Source: an uncultured Clostridia bacterium (GTDB lineage Bacteria > Bacillota > Clostridia > Christensenellales > CAG-138). Taken from it: 21,229 nucleotides of DNA. Made by a program: the position numbers and the translations under genes. Below are positions 1 to 7,534 of this stretch, one piece after another. Under the pieces are notes generated by a model. That model was given only the letters and a program-made list of their open reading frames with translations. It was not told where the DNA came from and ran no database searches. The DNA is taken from contig CALGGM010000044.1 in the NCBI GenBank assembly GCA_937915925.1, positions 1-21,229 of the forward strand. The letters are read 5' to 3'. The first letter of the stretch is position 1. Every line of letters begins with the position of its first letter.

Positions 1-1166
1 TCCTGAATGTGCCCGCGGAAGATGTTGCCGGTCATGTACTTGGTCGGCGGCATGTACTTTAACGGCGCGTTCGGGAAGATCTCGCGCGCCATCTGCGCCT
101 GCGCAAGCTCGTAGAGGAACGTGTTTTCAACGGAGGGATCCATTTCAAACGCGTGACCTAAGCCCATCTGTTCTTCCCGCATGCCGGCGCACTTTGCGAA
201 CGCTTCGTTCAAGAACTGCGACGCAAGCACCGTGTGCGCGGACGTGATCGCGTCGTCGGTGGTGAGGTAGTTGTCCTCGCCCGTGTTGATGATGACGCCC
301 GCGTAGCCGTTGATGATGCGGGAAAAATACTGGTCCACGATCGTGCGCTGCATGTTGATGTCGCGGAACAGAATGCCGTACAGCGCGTCGTTCAGCATGA
401 CGTCGAGCCGTTCCAATGCGCCCATTGCCGCGATCTCCGGCATGCAGAGCCCGGAGCAATAGTTGCAAAGGCGAATGTAGCGGTGCTGTTCCTCGCCGAC
501 CTCGTCCAAAGCGGCGCGCATCAGACGGAAGTTTTCCTGCGTAGCGTAGGTTCCGCCGAAGCCCTCGGTCGTCGCGCCGTAGGGTACGTAGTCAAGAAGC
601 GACTGACCCGTCGTACGGATGACCGCGATGATGTCCGCGCCCTGCTTTGCGCCCGCCTTCGCCTGGATGATGTCCTCGTAGATGTTGCCGGTCGCGACGA
701 TGATGTAGAGGTATGGACCCTGCTTATCGCCGAACGCATTGAGGTACTCGTTGCGCTTTGCGACGTTTTTGTTGATCCGCGCCATGGTCGCGTCGATGTG
801 CGGCTGCAGCGCCTTGCGGATGTCCGCTTCGTCATGCGCGGGGAGCTTCGTAAGATCGAGCTCGCCGCGGTCGATCGCCTCCGCAACGCCCTGCGGGTCG
901 AGCCCGGTTTCGAGCATCGCGTTGCCCACGACCCATGCCGCGCCGAGCGGCAGCAGCGCGTTTGCCGAGAGGTAATCCACGATCACGTTCGGCATGGGCA
1001 CGTCGAGATCGTTGACCCCGTCGATGCCTAAGAGCCTGCAGACCGTGCGTTCGACCGTGACGGTGGTGTGCAGGTCGATGAAGCGCTGCGTGTCCGCCGC
1101 GACGTGCGCCGCCGATGTACGCGCTTCGTTGACCAAGTCAAAATTCAAGCCGAGTTTGCTTTCCAT
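1..1166 (-). CDS. kamD: Lysine 5,6-aminomutase alpha subunit (KamD), 3' end outside window
   Basis: This is the large subunit of the adenosylcobalamin- and PLP-dependent lysine 5,6-aminomutase. With KamE it moves the terminal amino group of L-beta-lysine to give 3,5-diaminohexanoate. The reverse strand translates from an ATG at 1166 into about 388 codons with no stop before the window edge; the family is usually a little over 500 residues, so roughly the last quarter is missing. The N-terminus (MESKLGLNFDLVNEAR) and the stretch TTVTVERTVCRLLGIDGV match my memory of KamD proteins. The start lies 9 bp after the kamA stop, and a GAGGGA ribosome binding site overlaps that stop, suggesting coupled translation. 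kamE is expected just beyond the left edge. Identity is confident from family resemblance and position; the C-terminus is unseen. Confidence 0.93.
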   Translation of the reverse strand, partial: MESKLGLNFDLVNEARTSAAHVAADTQRFIDLHTTVTVERTVCRLLGIDGVNDLDVPMPNVIVDYLSANALLPLGAAWVVGNAMLETGLDPQGVAEAIDRGELDLTKLPAHDEADIRKALQPHIDATMARINKNVAKRNEYLNAFGDKQGPYLYIIVATGNIYEDIIQAKAGAKQGADIIAVIRTTGQSLLDYVPYGATTEGFGGTYATQENFRLMRAALDEVGEEQHRYIRLCNYCSGLCMPEIAAMGALERLDVMLNDALYGILFRDINMQRTIVDQYFSRIINGYAGVIINTGEDNYLTTDDAITSAHTVLASQFLNEAFAKCAGMREEQMGLGHAFEMDPSVENTFLYELAQAQMAREIFPNAPLKYMPPTKYMTGNIFRGHIQ

Positions 1167-1175
1167 AGCGGTCCC

Positions 1176-2426
1176 TCAGTGCTTGACGTGCCGCTCGTTG
1201 CGAAGAAGCTTCGTCGGCTCGAGGTAGTGCTGCGCCGTGCCTTCGGCAACGTACGCGACGCCGGTCTTTTCGATCTTCTTCTTGCCGGTGCAGACGTCGC
1301 AATGGCAGTTCTGGACGTAGTGCTCGGGCTCGGTGTACGACGTGATGACGCCCTCGAAGTTCCGGAGGATGACCTTTCTCGGCGTCTGCGAAATGAGGTA
1401 CGTCGGCATGACGGGCGTCTTGCCGCCGCCGCCCGGCGCGTCGACCACGAACGTCGGTACGCAGTAGCCGGACGTATGTCCGCGCAGCGCTTCCATGATC
1501 TCAATGCCCTTCGATACGGGCGTACGGAAGTGCGAAAGACCGAGGGACGGATCGCATGCATAGATGTAATAGGGACGCACGCGCATCTTGACGAGCCCGT
1601 GCACGAGCTCCATCATGACGTGGCTGCAGTCGTTGACGCCGGCAAGCAGCACGCTCTGGTTGCCCAGCGGAATGCCCGCGTCCGCGAGCATGGCGCACGC
1701 CTTCGCCGCCTCGGGCGTGAATTCCTTCGGCGTGTTGAAGTGCGTGTTGAGCCAGATGGGATGATATTTCTTCAGCATGTTGCAAAGCTCCGGCGTAATG
1801 CGCTGTGGGCAGACGACCGGCGTGCGCGAGCCGAGACGGACGATCTCGACGTGCGGGATCTCGCGAAGGCGGGAGATGATGCTCTCCAAAATCGCGTCGC
1901 TCACCATGAGCGCGTCGCCGCCGGAAAGCAATACGTCGCGCACCTCGGGGTGATTTCTCACGTATTCGATGCACTTGTCGATCTGCGCCATCGGAACGCC
2001 GCAGTCGTTCTGCCCCGCGAAGCGGCGGCGCGTGCAGTGACGGCAGTACATGGAGCACATATCCGTGATGAGAAGCAGCACGCGGTCGGGGTAGCGGTGG
2101 GTAAGACCGGGCGTCGGGGAGTCGGTGTCCTCGTGCAGCGGGTCGGCGTCCTCATAGTCGGCGTATTCGAGCTCTTCGGCGCGCGGGATCGCCATCTTGC
2201 GGATCGGATCGTAGGGATCGTCAAGGTCGATCAGCGAGAGATAGTACGGCGTGATCGCCATGCGAAGCTTGCCGAGCGTCTTTTTCACGCCTTCCTCCTC
2301 GTCGGGGGTCAGCGTCATGACCTTTTTGAGATCGTCGAGCGTCTCGGCGCGGTTACGGACCTGCCAATGCCAGTCGTTCCACTGTTCTTCGGGAACGTCG
2401 GCGAAGAGACCGTTGCGGGTTTTCAT
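1176..2426 (-). CDS. kamA: L-lysine 2,3-aminomutase (KamA), radical SAM
   Basis: KamA catalyses the first step of lysine fermentation, L-lysine to L-beta-lysine, using S-adenosylmethionine, a [4Fe-4S] cluster and PLP. The 416 residues match the length of the clostridial enzyme. Visible hallmarks are the cluster motif CxxxCxxC (C124, C128, C131), the PLP lysine K336 in PGGGGKTPV, the substrate-contact aspartates D292 and D329, and the zinc-site cysteines C267, C374, C376 and C379. All sit one position before the numbering I recall for the Clostridium subterminale enzyme. The ATG at 2426 has an AGGAGG site 7 nt upstream. It lies 64 bp after kdd, with a strong hairpin in that gap, and 9 bp before kamD. 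Paralogues exist, such as EF-P lysylation factor EpmB and glutamate 2,3-aminomutase, but the surrounding lysine-fermentation genes support KamA. Confidence 0.96.
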   Translation of the reverse strand: MKTRNGLFADVPEEQWNDWHWQVRNRAETLDDLKKVMTLTPDEEEGVKKTLGKLRMAITPYYLSLIDLDDPYDPIRKMAIPRAEELEYADYEDADPLHEDTDSPTPGLTHRYPDRVLLLITDMCSMYCRHCTRRRFAGQNDCGVPMAQIDKCIEYVRNHPEVRDVLLSGGDALMVSDAILESIISRLREIPHVEIVRLGSRTPVVCPQRITPELCNMLKKYHPIWLNTHFNTPKEFTPEAAKACAMLADAGIPLGNQSVLLAGVNDCSHVMMELVHGLVKMRVRPYYIYACDPSLGLSHFRTPVSKGIEIMEALRGHTSGYCVPTFVVDAPGGGGKTPVMPTYLISQTPRKVILRNFEGVITSYTEPEHYVQNCHCDVCTGKKKIEKTGVAYVAEGTAQHYLEPTKLLRNERHVKH

Positions 2427-2455
2427 AGATAAACCTCCTGAAAAATATAGATCGC

Positions 2456-2480
2456 GAGAGCAGGGGAAACCCCTGCTCTC
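2456..2480 (-). promoter_or_regulatory. Perfect 11-bp hairpin between kdd and kamA
   Basis: In the mRNA sense the sequence is GAGAGCAGGGG, loop TTT, CCCCTGCTCTC: an uninterrupted 11-bp GC-rich stem with a 3-nt loop, 10 nt after the kdd stop. It is not followed directly by a U run (the next bases are GCGATCTATATTTTT), so it does not look like an efficient intrinsic terminator. A partial terminator, or an RNA processing or 3'-end stabilising structure that sets the ratio of upstream to downstream enzymes, is more likely. The structure is seen in the sequence; its role is inferred. Confidence 0.7.
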
Positions 2481-2490
2481 ACAAGAGAAT

Positions 2491-3543
2491 TCAGCAGTAT
2501 TTCTCGTCGAAGAGCTTGCGGAGCTTTTCGTTCTCGCGGAGCACGTTCAGCGTGATCTCGGCGTGGTTCTTGGTGTAGCCGTTGCCGACGATCATGGTGA
2601 CGTCCTTGCCGACGCCTTCCGCGCCCAGAGCCGCCTTCGTAAACGAGGTCGCCATGGAGAAGAAGTAGACGAGACCGTCGTCGCGCACGGGCAGGATCGC
2701 GCTCATCTCGCAGGATTCGATGTTGACGCAGCAGATGGAGATGTCGTATTCCTTGCCGCCGTTCGCTTCAAGCGCCTTTTCCAGCACCTCGACGGGCTTC
2801 GTGCAGTCCGCAACGATGACGTCGGTGTATACGCCGAGCTCGATGAGCGCGGGAACCTGCTTCGGGTTCCTTACAACGCCCACGACCTTGCCGTTCGGGC
2901 CGACCTTTTTCAGCGCTTCCCAGCCGCAGAGCACGCCGGACTTGCCGTTTGCGCCGAGGATCAGCACGGAATCGCCTTCCTTCGGGAGCTTTCTTGCCTG
3001 CGCGGGCGCGCCTGCAACATCGAGCGCCGCGAGCGCCAGAGGCTCGGACATGTCCTCGGGCAGCTTCGCGTAGATCGCAGACTCAAACAGCACCGCCTGA
3101 CCGTCGATGTCGACGCGGTCGATCTCCTTGTGGATCGCCTTGATGCGGTCGATCTTAAGCGGCGTCATGGAAAGGGAAACGAGGGACGCGATCTTGTCGC
3201 CGACCTTCAGGTCGAAGTCGGGCTTTGCGAGCAGATCTTCGCCGATATAGGCGACCTTGCCGATGAACATGCCGCCGGAGCCGGTAACCGGGTTTTGCTG
3301 CTTGCCGCGCTCTGCCACGATGCCGAGGATCATTTCGCCGATCTTCTGCTCGTCGCCGCCGCACGCTTCGGAAATCTGCGTAAACGACGCGGAGTCGATG
3401 TTCAGGGAGATGACGTCGCAGATGATCTCGTTCGAATAACGCTTCGTCATGTCGTTGTCGATCTTCCATGCCGCCTGGGTGAGAACGCCCTTCGGCTCGA
3501 TGACGCGGTGGGTGCCGTACTTATTGCCCTTCAACTGTTCCAT
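2491..3543 (-). CDS. kdd: L-erythro-3,5-diaminohexanoate dehydrogenase (Kdd)
   Basis: Kdd oxidatively deaminates 3,5-diaminohexanoate to 3-keto-5-aminohexanoate with NAD(P)+, the third step of lysine fermentation. The protein has 350 residues. A dinucleotide-binding Rossmann segment follows strand residues SVLILGAN, with the glycine turn GANGKSG at residues 197-203, then VVGVVRNPKQ as the second strand. The opening MEQLKGNKYGTHRVIEPKG and the whole length fit the Kdd family. The frame is open further upstream to 3849, but the ATG at 3543 has AGGAGG about 7 nt upstream, lies 34 bp after kce, and is where family similarity begins. It sits between kce and kamA in the usual lysine-fermentation cluster. 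Confidence 0.93.
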   Translation of the reverse strand: MEQLKGNKYGTHRVIEPKGVLTQAAWKIDNDMTKRYSNEIICDVISLNIDSASFTQISEACGGDEQKIGEMILGIVAERGKQQNPVTGSGGMFIGKVAYIGEDLLAKPDFDLKVGDKIASLVSLSMTPLKIDRIKAIHKEIDRVDIDGQAVLFESAIYAKLPEDMSEPLALAALDVAGAPAQARKLPKEGDSVLILGANGKSGVLCGWEALKKVGPNGKVVGVVRNPKQVPALIELGVYTDVIVADCTKPVEVLEKALEANGGKEYDISICCVNIESCEMSAILPVRDDGLVYFFSMATSFTKAALGAEGVGKDVTMIVGNGYTKNHAEITLNVLRENEKLRKLFDEKYC

Positions 3544-3577
3544 TTTGAATCCTCCTGAAAATGTATTTTGATTGATA

Positions 3578-4405
3578 TTACTGACGTGCGGGGAGACCGA
3601 GGATCGCGCGCGCCTCGTCGGGCGTTGCGACCTCACGACCGAGTTCCTTTGCAAGACGGACGACCTTTTCGACAAGCTCGCCGTTAGAAGCCGCCTTGTG
3701 TCCTTTTCCGAGGTACACGTTGTCCTCGAAGCCGACGCGGACGTTGCCGCCCATGATGATGCCTGCCGCCGCCATGGTCCATGCGGATCTGCCGACGCCG
3801 GTGACCGTCCAGGTAGAGCCTGCGGGGATCTTACTGACCATGAACGCAAGGTTATCGACGGTTGCGGGCGCGCAGCCTGCCACGCCGAGCACGAAGTTGA
3901 ACTGCATCGGCGCGCCGGGAACCTCGCCCTTACGCGCCATATTCAGCACGGTGTCGAGATGACCGAGCTCGAAGCATTCGTACTCGGGCTTGATGTTGTT
4001 CTCGATCATGCGCTTGCCGAACGCGCGCATCGTGGGCATGGTGTTTTCGAACACGTCGTCGCCGAAGTTGCACGTGCCGCAGTCGAGCGTCGCCATCTCG
4101 GGGAACAGCTCGGTCGGCTGCAGACGCTCCTCGGGCGTCATGCCGGTTGCGCCGCCGGTCGACGGGATCATGATGACGTCGGGAAGCTCCGCTCTGATCG
4201 CGTCCATGACCACGCGGAAGCGCTCGCGGTCCTGCGTGGGCGTGCCGTCGTCCTCGCGGACGTGGACGTGGATGATCGCGGCGCCCGCTTCGTATGCGAG
4301 CTTTGCTTCGCGGACCATCTCCTCGACGGTGTAGGGAACGGCGGGGTTGTTCGCCTTGGTGACTTCTGCGCCGCAGATGGCGGCGGTAATGATCAGCTTT
4401 TCCAT
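3578..4405 (-). CDS. kce: 3-keto-5-aminohexanoate cleavage enzyme (Kce)
   Basis: Kce condenses 3-keto-5-aminohexanoate with acetyl-CoA and splits it into 3-aminobutyryl-CoA and acetoacetate. It belongs to the BKACE (DUF849) TIM-barrel family. The 275-residue protein shows the zinc-binding HxH (H46 and H48 in IIHVHVR), an N-terminal glutamate E14 and a late acidic pair E227-D228 in VGFEDNV, which I align with the metal and substrate residues described for Kce of Candidatus Cloacimonas. The ATG at 4405 has an AAGGAG site that overlaps the TAA stop of kal, 10 nt upstream, so kal and kce are translated in tandem. BKACE enzymes vary in substrate; the flanking kal, kdd and kamA point to the lysine-pathway member. 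Confidence 0.95.
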   Translation of the reverse strand: MEKLIITAAICGAEVTKANNPAVPYTVEEMVREAKLAYEAGAAIIHVHVREDDGTPTQDRERFRVVMDAIRAELPDVIMIPSTGGATGMTPEERLQPTELFPEMATLDCGTCNFGDDVFENTMPTMRAFGKRMIENNIKPEYECFELGHLDTVLNMARKGEVPGAPMQFNFVLGVAGCAPATVDNLAFMVSKIPAGSTWTVTGVGRSAWTMAAAGIIMGGNVRVGFEDNVYLGKGHKAASNGELVEKVVRLAKELGREVATPDEARAILGLPARQ

Positions 4406-4415
4406 GGCATTCTCC

Positions 4416-4823
4416 TTATTTGTCCTGACTGTGATCGATGCGCTGGCAGTCCTTCGGCGTGACGCAGGTGCCGTGCGCGCGGCAGACCACGACGGGCTCC
4501 GGGAGCACTTCGGCAGCGGAGGGGGAGATGTCCGGACGCGCTTGAATGACCTTACGAGCTTCGAACGTCATGCCGCGGGAGGTGTTTCCGATGCGGTCGA
4601 TCTCGCCGTACGCCTCGATGTAGTCGCCCGCGTAGACGGGAGCGAGGAACTCGATGTTGTCGTAGGCGCAGAACAGCCCTTCGTCGCCGTCGCACTTGAT
4701 CAGAAGTTCGGTCGCAACGTCGCCGAACAGATGCACCATGTGCGCGCCGTCCACCAGGTTTCCGCCGTAGTGCGCGTCCTTCGCGCTCATGCGGAGTCGT
4801 AAGAGGGATGTCAGTTTTTCCAT
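4416..4823 (-). CDS. kal: 3-aminobutyryl-CoA ammonia-lyase (Kal)
   Basis: Kal removes ammonia from L-3-aminobutyryl-CoA to give crotonyl-CoA, which enters butyrate formation. The 135-residue protein is a hotdog-fold enzyme of the usual Kal length. Conserved stretches recognised from the family are LRMSAKDAHYGGNLVDGAH, FGDVATELLIKCDGDEGLF and the FLAPVYAGDYIEAYGEI strand-helix. The ATG at 4823 has an AAGGAG site about 8 nt upstream. It is the first gene after the lysine riboswitch and promoter, so the whole kal-kce-kdd-kamA-kamD unit is probably under lysine control. The gene ends inside the ribosome binding site of kce. Confidence 0.94.
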   Translation of the reverse strand: MEKLTSLLRLRMSAKDAHYGGNLVDGAHMVHLFGDVATELLIKCDGDEGLFCAYDNIEFLAPVYAGDYIEAYGEIDRIGNTSRGMTFEARKVIQARPDISPSAAEVLPEPVVVCRAHGTCVTPKDCQRIDHSQDK

Positions 4824-4871
4824 GTGTGATTCTCCTTCACGGTATTAGATTTTGGGAACGTCCTTTTGATG

Positions 4872-4899
4872 AAAAAAGAGCGCTGTCGGTCGACCGCTC
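4872..4899 (-). terminator. Intrinsic terminator of the lysine riboswitch expression platform
   Basis: In the mRNA sense, GAGCG (4899-4895) pairs with CGCTC (4882-4878). Inside it GTC pairs with GAC around a GACC loop, with a two-base AG bulge, and six U residues follow (4877-4872). It begins only a few bases after helix P1 of the aptamer and 49 nt before the kal start. An overlapping short hairpin (GGTCGA at 4903-4898 with TCGACC at 4893-4888) cannot form at the same time, and the 5' arm GAGCGG could also pair with CCGCTC in aptamer loop 3 (4972-4967). Both are candidate antiterminators. Confidence 0.8.
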
Positions 4900-4902
4900 G
4901 AC

Positions 4903-5067
4903 CAATAGCACTCCATGCTGATAAAACATGACAGTAGCGCCGCTTACACGGCGATACCAGGAACCGGAGCGGGCGCATCCGGACCCTTCGGCGGACGACC
5001 CCTTCCCCGAACGATATCCGATCGCCCGACCGATCGAACGGGTACCCTGCTGTCCGCGCCTCTATTG
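4903..5067 (-). promoter_or_regulatory. Lysine riboswitch aptamer (L-box) upstream of kal
   Basis: The leader folds as the five-helix lysine riboswitch. P1 is CAATAG (5067-5062) with CTATTG (4908-4903). P2 is GCGGAC (5057-5052) with GTCCGC (4996-4991), extended by a self-pairing CGATCG arm. The hallmark GCCGAAG lies at 4992-4986. P3 is the imperfect stem GGGTCCGGA/TCCGGTTCC. P4 is CGCCG (4953-4949) with CGGCG (4942-4938). P5 is CATG (4930-4927) with CATG (4917-4914), inside the family-typical ACTGTC...GGAGTGCTATT. The P2 loop CGGGCG (5028-5023) is complementary to CGCCCG in the P3 loop (4975-4970), matching the known L2-L3 kissing interaction. The opening AGAGGCGCG also resembles the Thermotoga aptamer. 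It precedes lysine-degradation genes rather than biosynthesis or transport genes. Confidence 0.93.
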
Positions 5068-5094
5068 AAAGAATGTATGAAATTCTGCATAAAT

Positions 5095-5124
5095 ATTATA
5101 CCCGATTTCAGGGCGCGTTGTCAA
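5095..5124 (-). promoter_or_regulatory. Promoter of the kal-kce-kdd-kamA-kamD operon
   Basis: On the reverse strand a perfect -35 TTGACA (5124-5119) is separated by 18 bp from a perfect -10 TATAAT (5100-5095). Transcription should start near 5088, about 20 nt before riboswitch helix P1. The -35 hexamer contains the TGA stop codon of kamC (5123-5121), so kamC and this promoter share bases. A near-consensus sigma-70 promoter fits control by riboswitch termination rather than by an activator. Confidence 0.9.
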
Positions 5125-6596
5125 GGAATTTTCGTTCCGTAAGAGCGCTCGACGTCTTTCAGGATCGCGGGATCCAGCGAGAGCATGCGGCAAATGTTCA
5201 GCGCGTCCTTCGGACAGTCCGATCTGCCCTCGACGCGGTACAGCCCGTAGTTCATGTGCCGCGCGATCAAAGCAACGCCGTCCCCGCCGGAGGCTGCGCG
5301 TTCCCGAATGATCGCGTCGGGATCGACGTCCTTTAACCCGATGATCTGATAGTGCGCACGGGCAAACTCCGCGACGCCGTCGTAGTGCGTGGACAGGATC
5401 GAGATCGCGTCGACGCCGTTCAGATGCCGCGTGACCGCCTGCACGATGATCGCGCCCTCGTCGGGGTTCGTGCCGCGGGCGAACTCGTCAAGGAGCAGCA
5501 GCGAAAAGCCCCGCTTCGCCTCCGAAAGCGCCTCGTTGAACCGCACGATCTCCGAGCCGAAGCCGGATAAACCCGATTGGATCGACTGCGCGTCGTCAAA
5601 GAGCATGCGGATGCTGTGAAACATCGGAAGCCTTGCGCGTCTTGCGCAGACCAAAAAACCTGCCTGAAACAGGAACGCGTTCAGCGCGACCGATTTCAGC
5701 GCGACGCTTTTGCCGCCCATGTTCGCGCCGGTGATGACCGTCGTGCCGCGGTCGGTTTCGATCGACACGGGCACGAACGCGCGTCCTTTTTCCTTCAGAA
5801 GATCGACAAGCTCGGGGTTCGTCATGTCAAAAAGCGCAAGCGCCGACTCGGTGATCTCGGGGCGCACGCCGCCGTAACGCACGGCAAACAGCGCCTTCTG
5901 GATCAGAAAATCGAGCCTGCCGAGCGCGTCGGCGTTGTTCTGTAAATCAGGGACATACGAAAGCAGCGCTTCACACATGGCGGTGCGCACCGTGCGCTCC
6001 TCGTTTTCCTCCTCGGCGCACACGCGCACGCGCTCCGTTCGGATCGCGTCCTTTTGCTGCGGGTCGTCCGTTTCGTAAAGCTGCTGCTCCAGCCGCTTCT
6101 TTTCGGCGCGGATCAAAGAAAGCCGCTCCGTCGCGCGGTCGGGAATATAGAACCCGCGCGAACGCGTGCGCTCGGGGTCGAGCACGTTCAGCGCGGCGTC
6201 GGGATCGGCGAACGCGATCCCCTCGATTTGCGTTTCCGCACGCATGCGGTCGAACAGCGGAAGAAGGTCCGAGATGCGCAAGAGGAACCCCTTCAGCTCG
6301 AACAGCTCGACGTGATCGAGGCACGCGCCCTCCGAAAGCCTTTTGAGCGAGCCGCGCACGTCCTTTAACTGACAGAGCACGAGCATGATCTTGTCGTACA
6401 GCTCCCGACACGGCTCGGCGTGCCGCGCGGCACGTTCGACGTTTTTAAGCTCCGCTTCGAGCGCGTCGCGTTCCTCCGGCGCGTAAAAATGCATCCTTCG
6501 CACGCGCTCCTGCCCAAACGGGCTGCACAGGTGCAGCGTGTCGAGCGCGTATTGAAGCCCGATGGAAACCTTATCCTCAAAGCCGATCGAAATCAT
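5121..6596 (-). CDS. kamC: MutS-like ATPase, lysine 5,6-aminomutase reactivase subunit KamC
   Basis: KamC is a MutS-family ATPase found with lysine 5,6-aminomutase genes and assigned, with KamB, to reactivation of that B12 enzyme. The 491-residue protein has a long helical, charged N-terminal half (about 40-210) and a C-terminal MutS-type ATPase: Walker A GANMGGKS (290-297), a signature-like SGLSGFGSE (341-349), Walker B LLLLDE (366-371) and an H-loop histidine H404 in STHYDG. There is no mismatch-recognition domain, so it is not a DNA-repair MutS. It overlaps the end of kamB by 4 bp (ATGA), implying coupled translation and probable complex formation. It lies upstream of the riboswitch, so it is transcribed separately from the enzymes it probably serves. 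Function rests on family and context. Confidence 0.85.
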   Translation of the reverse strand: MISIGFEDKVSIGLQYALDTLHLCSPFGQERVRRMHFYAPEERDALEAELKNVERAARHAEPCRELYDKIMLVLCQLKDVRGSLKRLSEGACLDHVELFELKGFLLRISDLLPLFDRMRAETQIEGIAFADPDAALNVLDPERTRSRGFYIPDRATERLSLIRAEKKRLEQQLYETDDPQQKDAIRTERVRVCAEEENEERTVRTAMCEALLSYVPDLQNNADALGRLDFLIQKALFAVRYGGVRPEITESALALFDMTNPELVDLLKEKGRAFVPVSIETDRGTTVITGANMGGKSVALKSVALNAFLFQAGFLVCARRARLPMFHSIRMLFDDAQSIQSGLSGFGSEIVRFNEALSEAKRGFSLLLLDEFARGTNPDEGAIIVQAVTRHLNGVDAISILSTHYDGVAEFARAHYQIIGLKDVDPDAIIRERAASGGDGVALIARHMNYGLYRVEGRSDCPKDALNICRMLSLDPAILKDVERSYGTKIP

Positions 6597-7522
6597 TGGA
6601 TCGCCTCCCTTACGTTGATGACGGGTACGTCGACCCGTTCCTGCATGGCGCGTTTGAACGCGTCCGGATCGAATTTCCAGCCGTAGGCGGAAACGGGGTT
6701 GACCGTGACAAACAGCGTTTTTGCCGCCTGCTCGGTTTCCAGAGCGACGTTTCGCACGGCGAGCTTGTCGAACGTGTCGGGCGAAAGCAGGACCTTGCTC
6801 GGATCCTTTACCACGAGCCGCTTGTTTCTCAGCACGCCGCTTTTCAGAAGCGGAAGGACCGCGGAATCGGTGAGCGCGCCGGGGATCAGCGCGGCGTCGG
6901 ACGTTCTTAATTGCGCCTCTAAAGGCTGTTCCGACTGCGGCGGCAGCACGCTCGCCTTCGGTAAATTCATGATGCGAAAGACGTTCGCGGTGTCCGACAC
7001 GACCTTTTCCATGCGCATGTCATAGCTTGCGCCGGTGCAGAGGATCACGCTTTCCGCGACCGTCCGCGCGCCGAGCGATTTTCTGCCGAGCGCGCCGTCG
7101 ATGATGACCTGCTCGGCGCCGAGCGAAAAGAACAGATCGGAGACGGCGGTGAGCTGCGAGGTGATCGACGGACCCGCAAGCTGCACGTTACCCGCGCTTC
7201 TTGCGCGCACGATCACGACCTCGCCTAACGGCGTCGGAATGCCGGTGGTGTACACGATCTCCAAGGTGATATCCGAATACGCCAGCATGTCCTTCGCGGT
7301 CGCGATCAGCGTGCCCTCCGGCACGAAGATGCCGGGCTTTTCCGTGCCGGTCACGACGTCCGTGGATTCGCCGTCGCGTCCGATCGAGGTAAGCCCTAAG
7401 ATACGGTCGCGCGAACGGTCCAAAAGCCAGTTCAGCACGGTCGTTTTGCCCGCGTTTTTACACATGCCCACGATGGACAGCGTGCGTACCGATTTGAGAT
7501 TTTCCGAAATGTTTCGGTCCAT
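6593..7522 (-). CDS. kamB: Lysine 5,6-aminomutase reactivase subunit KamB
   Basis: This is the P-loop partner of KamC in lysine-fermentation clusters, proposed to act in reactivation of cobalamin-inactivated lysine 5,6-aminomutase. The 309-residue protein carries a Walker A loop GMCKNAGKT (19-27) right after the strand TLSIV, followed by LGLTSIGRDGE, typical of the family. The rest has alternating strands and helices and no membrane segment. The ATG at 7522 has AAAGGA about 6 nt upstream. The gene begins 12 bp after the repeat lipoprotein and overlaps kamC by ATGA (6593-6596), so it appears to be third in a four-gene unit. The biochemical role is inferred from family and neighbours. Confidence 0.82.
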   Translation of the reverse strand: MDRNISENLKSVRTLSIVGMCKNAGKTTVLNWLLDRSRDRILGLTSIGRDGESTDVVTGTEKPGIFVPEGTLIATAKDMLAYSDITLEIVYTTGIPTPLGEVVIVRARSAGNVQLAGPSITSQLTAVSDLFFSLGAEQVIIDGALGRKSLGARTVAESVILCTGASYDMRMEKVVSDTANVFRIMNLPKASVLPPQSEQPLEAQLRTSDAALIPGALTDSAVLPLLKSGVLRNKRLVVKDPSKVLLSPDTFDKLAVRNVALETEQAAKTLFVTVNPVSAYGWKFDPDAFKRAMQERVDVPVINVREAIQ

Positions 7523-7534
7523 ATGCGTTCCTTT

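Noticed and set aside
1068..3558. Long plus-strand open frames opposite kamA and kdd
   Set aside because: They are antisense shadows of well-recognised lysine-fermentation genes, with skewed Arg/Val/Asp composition and no start signals.
3544..3849. N-terminal extension of kdd to 3849
   Set aside because: The extension overlaps kce out of frame and lacks family similarity, whereas ATG 3543 has an AGGAGG site and a typical Kdd N-terminus.
4915..5142. Short plus-strand open frame in the kal leader
   Set aside because: It overlaps the riboswitch aptamer and promoter on the opposite strand; RNA structure explains the sequence better, and no ribosome binding site was seen.
5121..6596. DNA mismatch repair MutS or MutS2
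   Set aside because: Only the ATPase portion is MutS-like; mismatch-binding and Smr domains are absent, and the overlap with kamB points to KamC.
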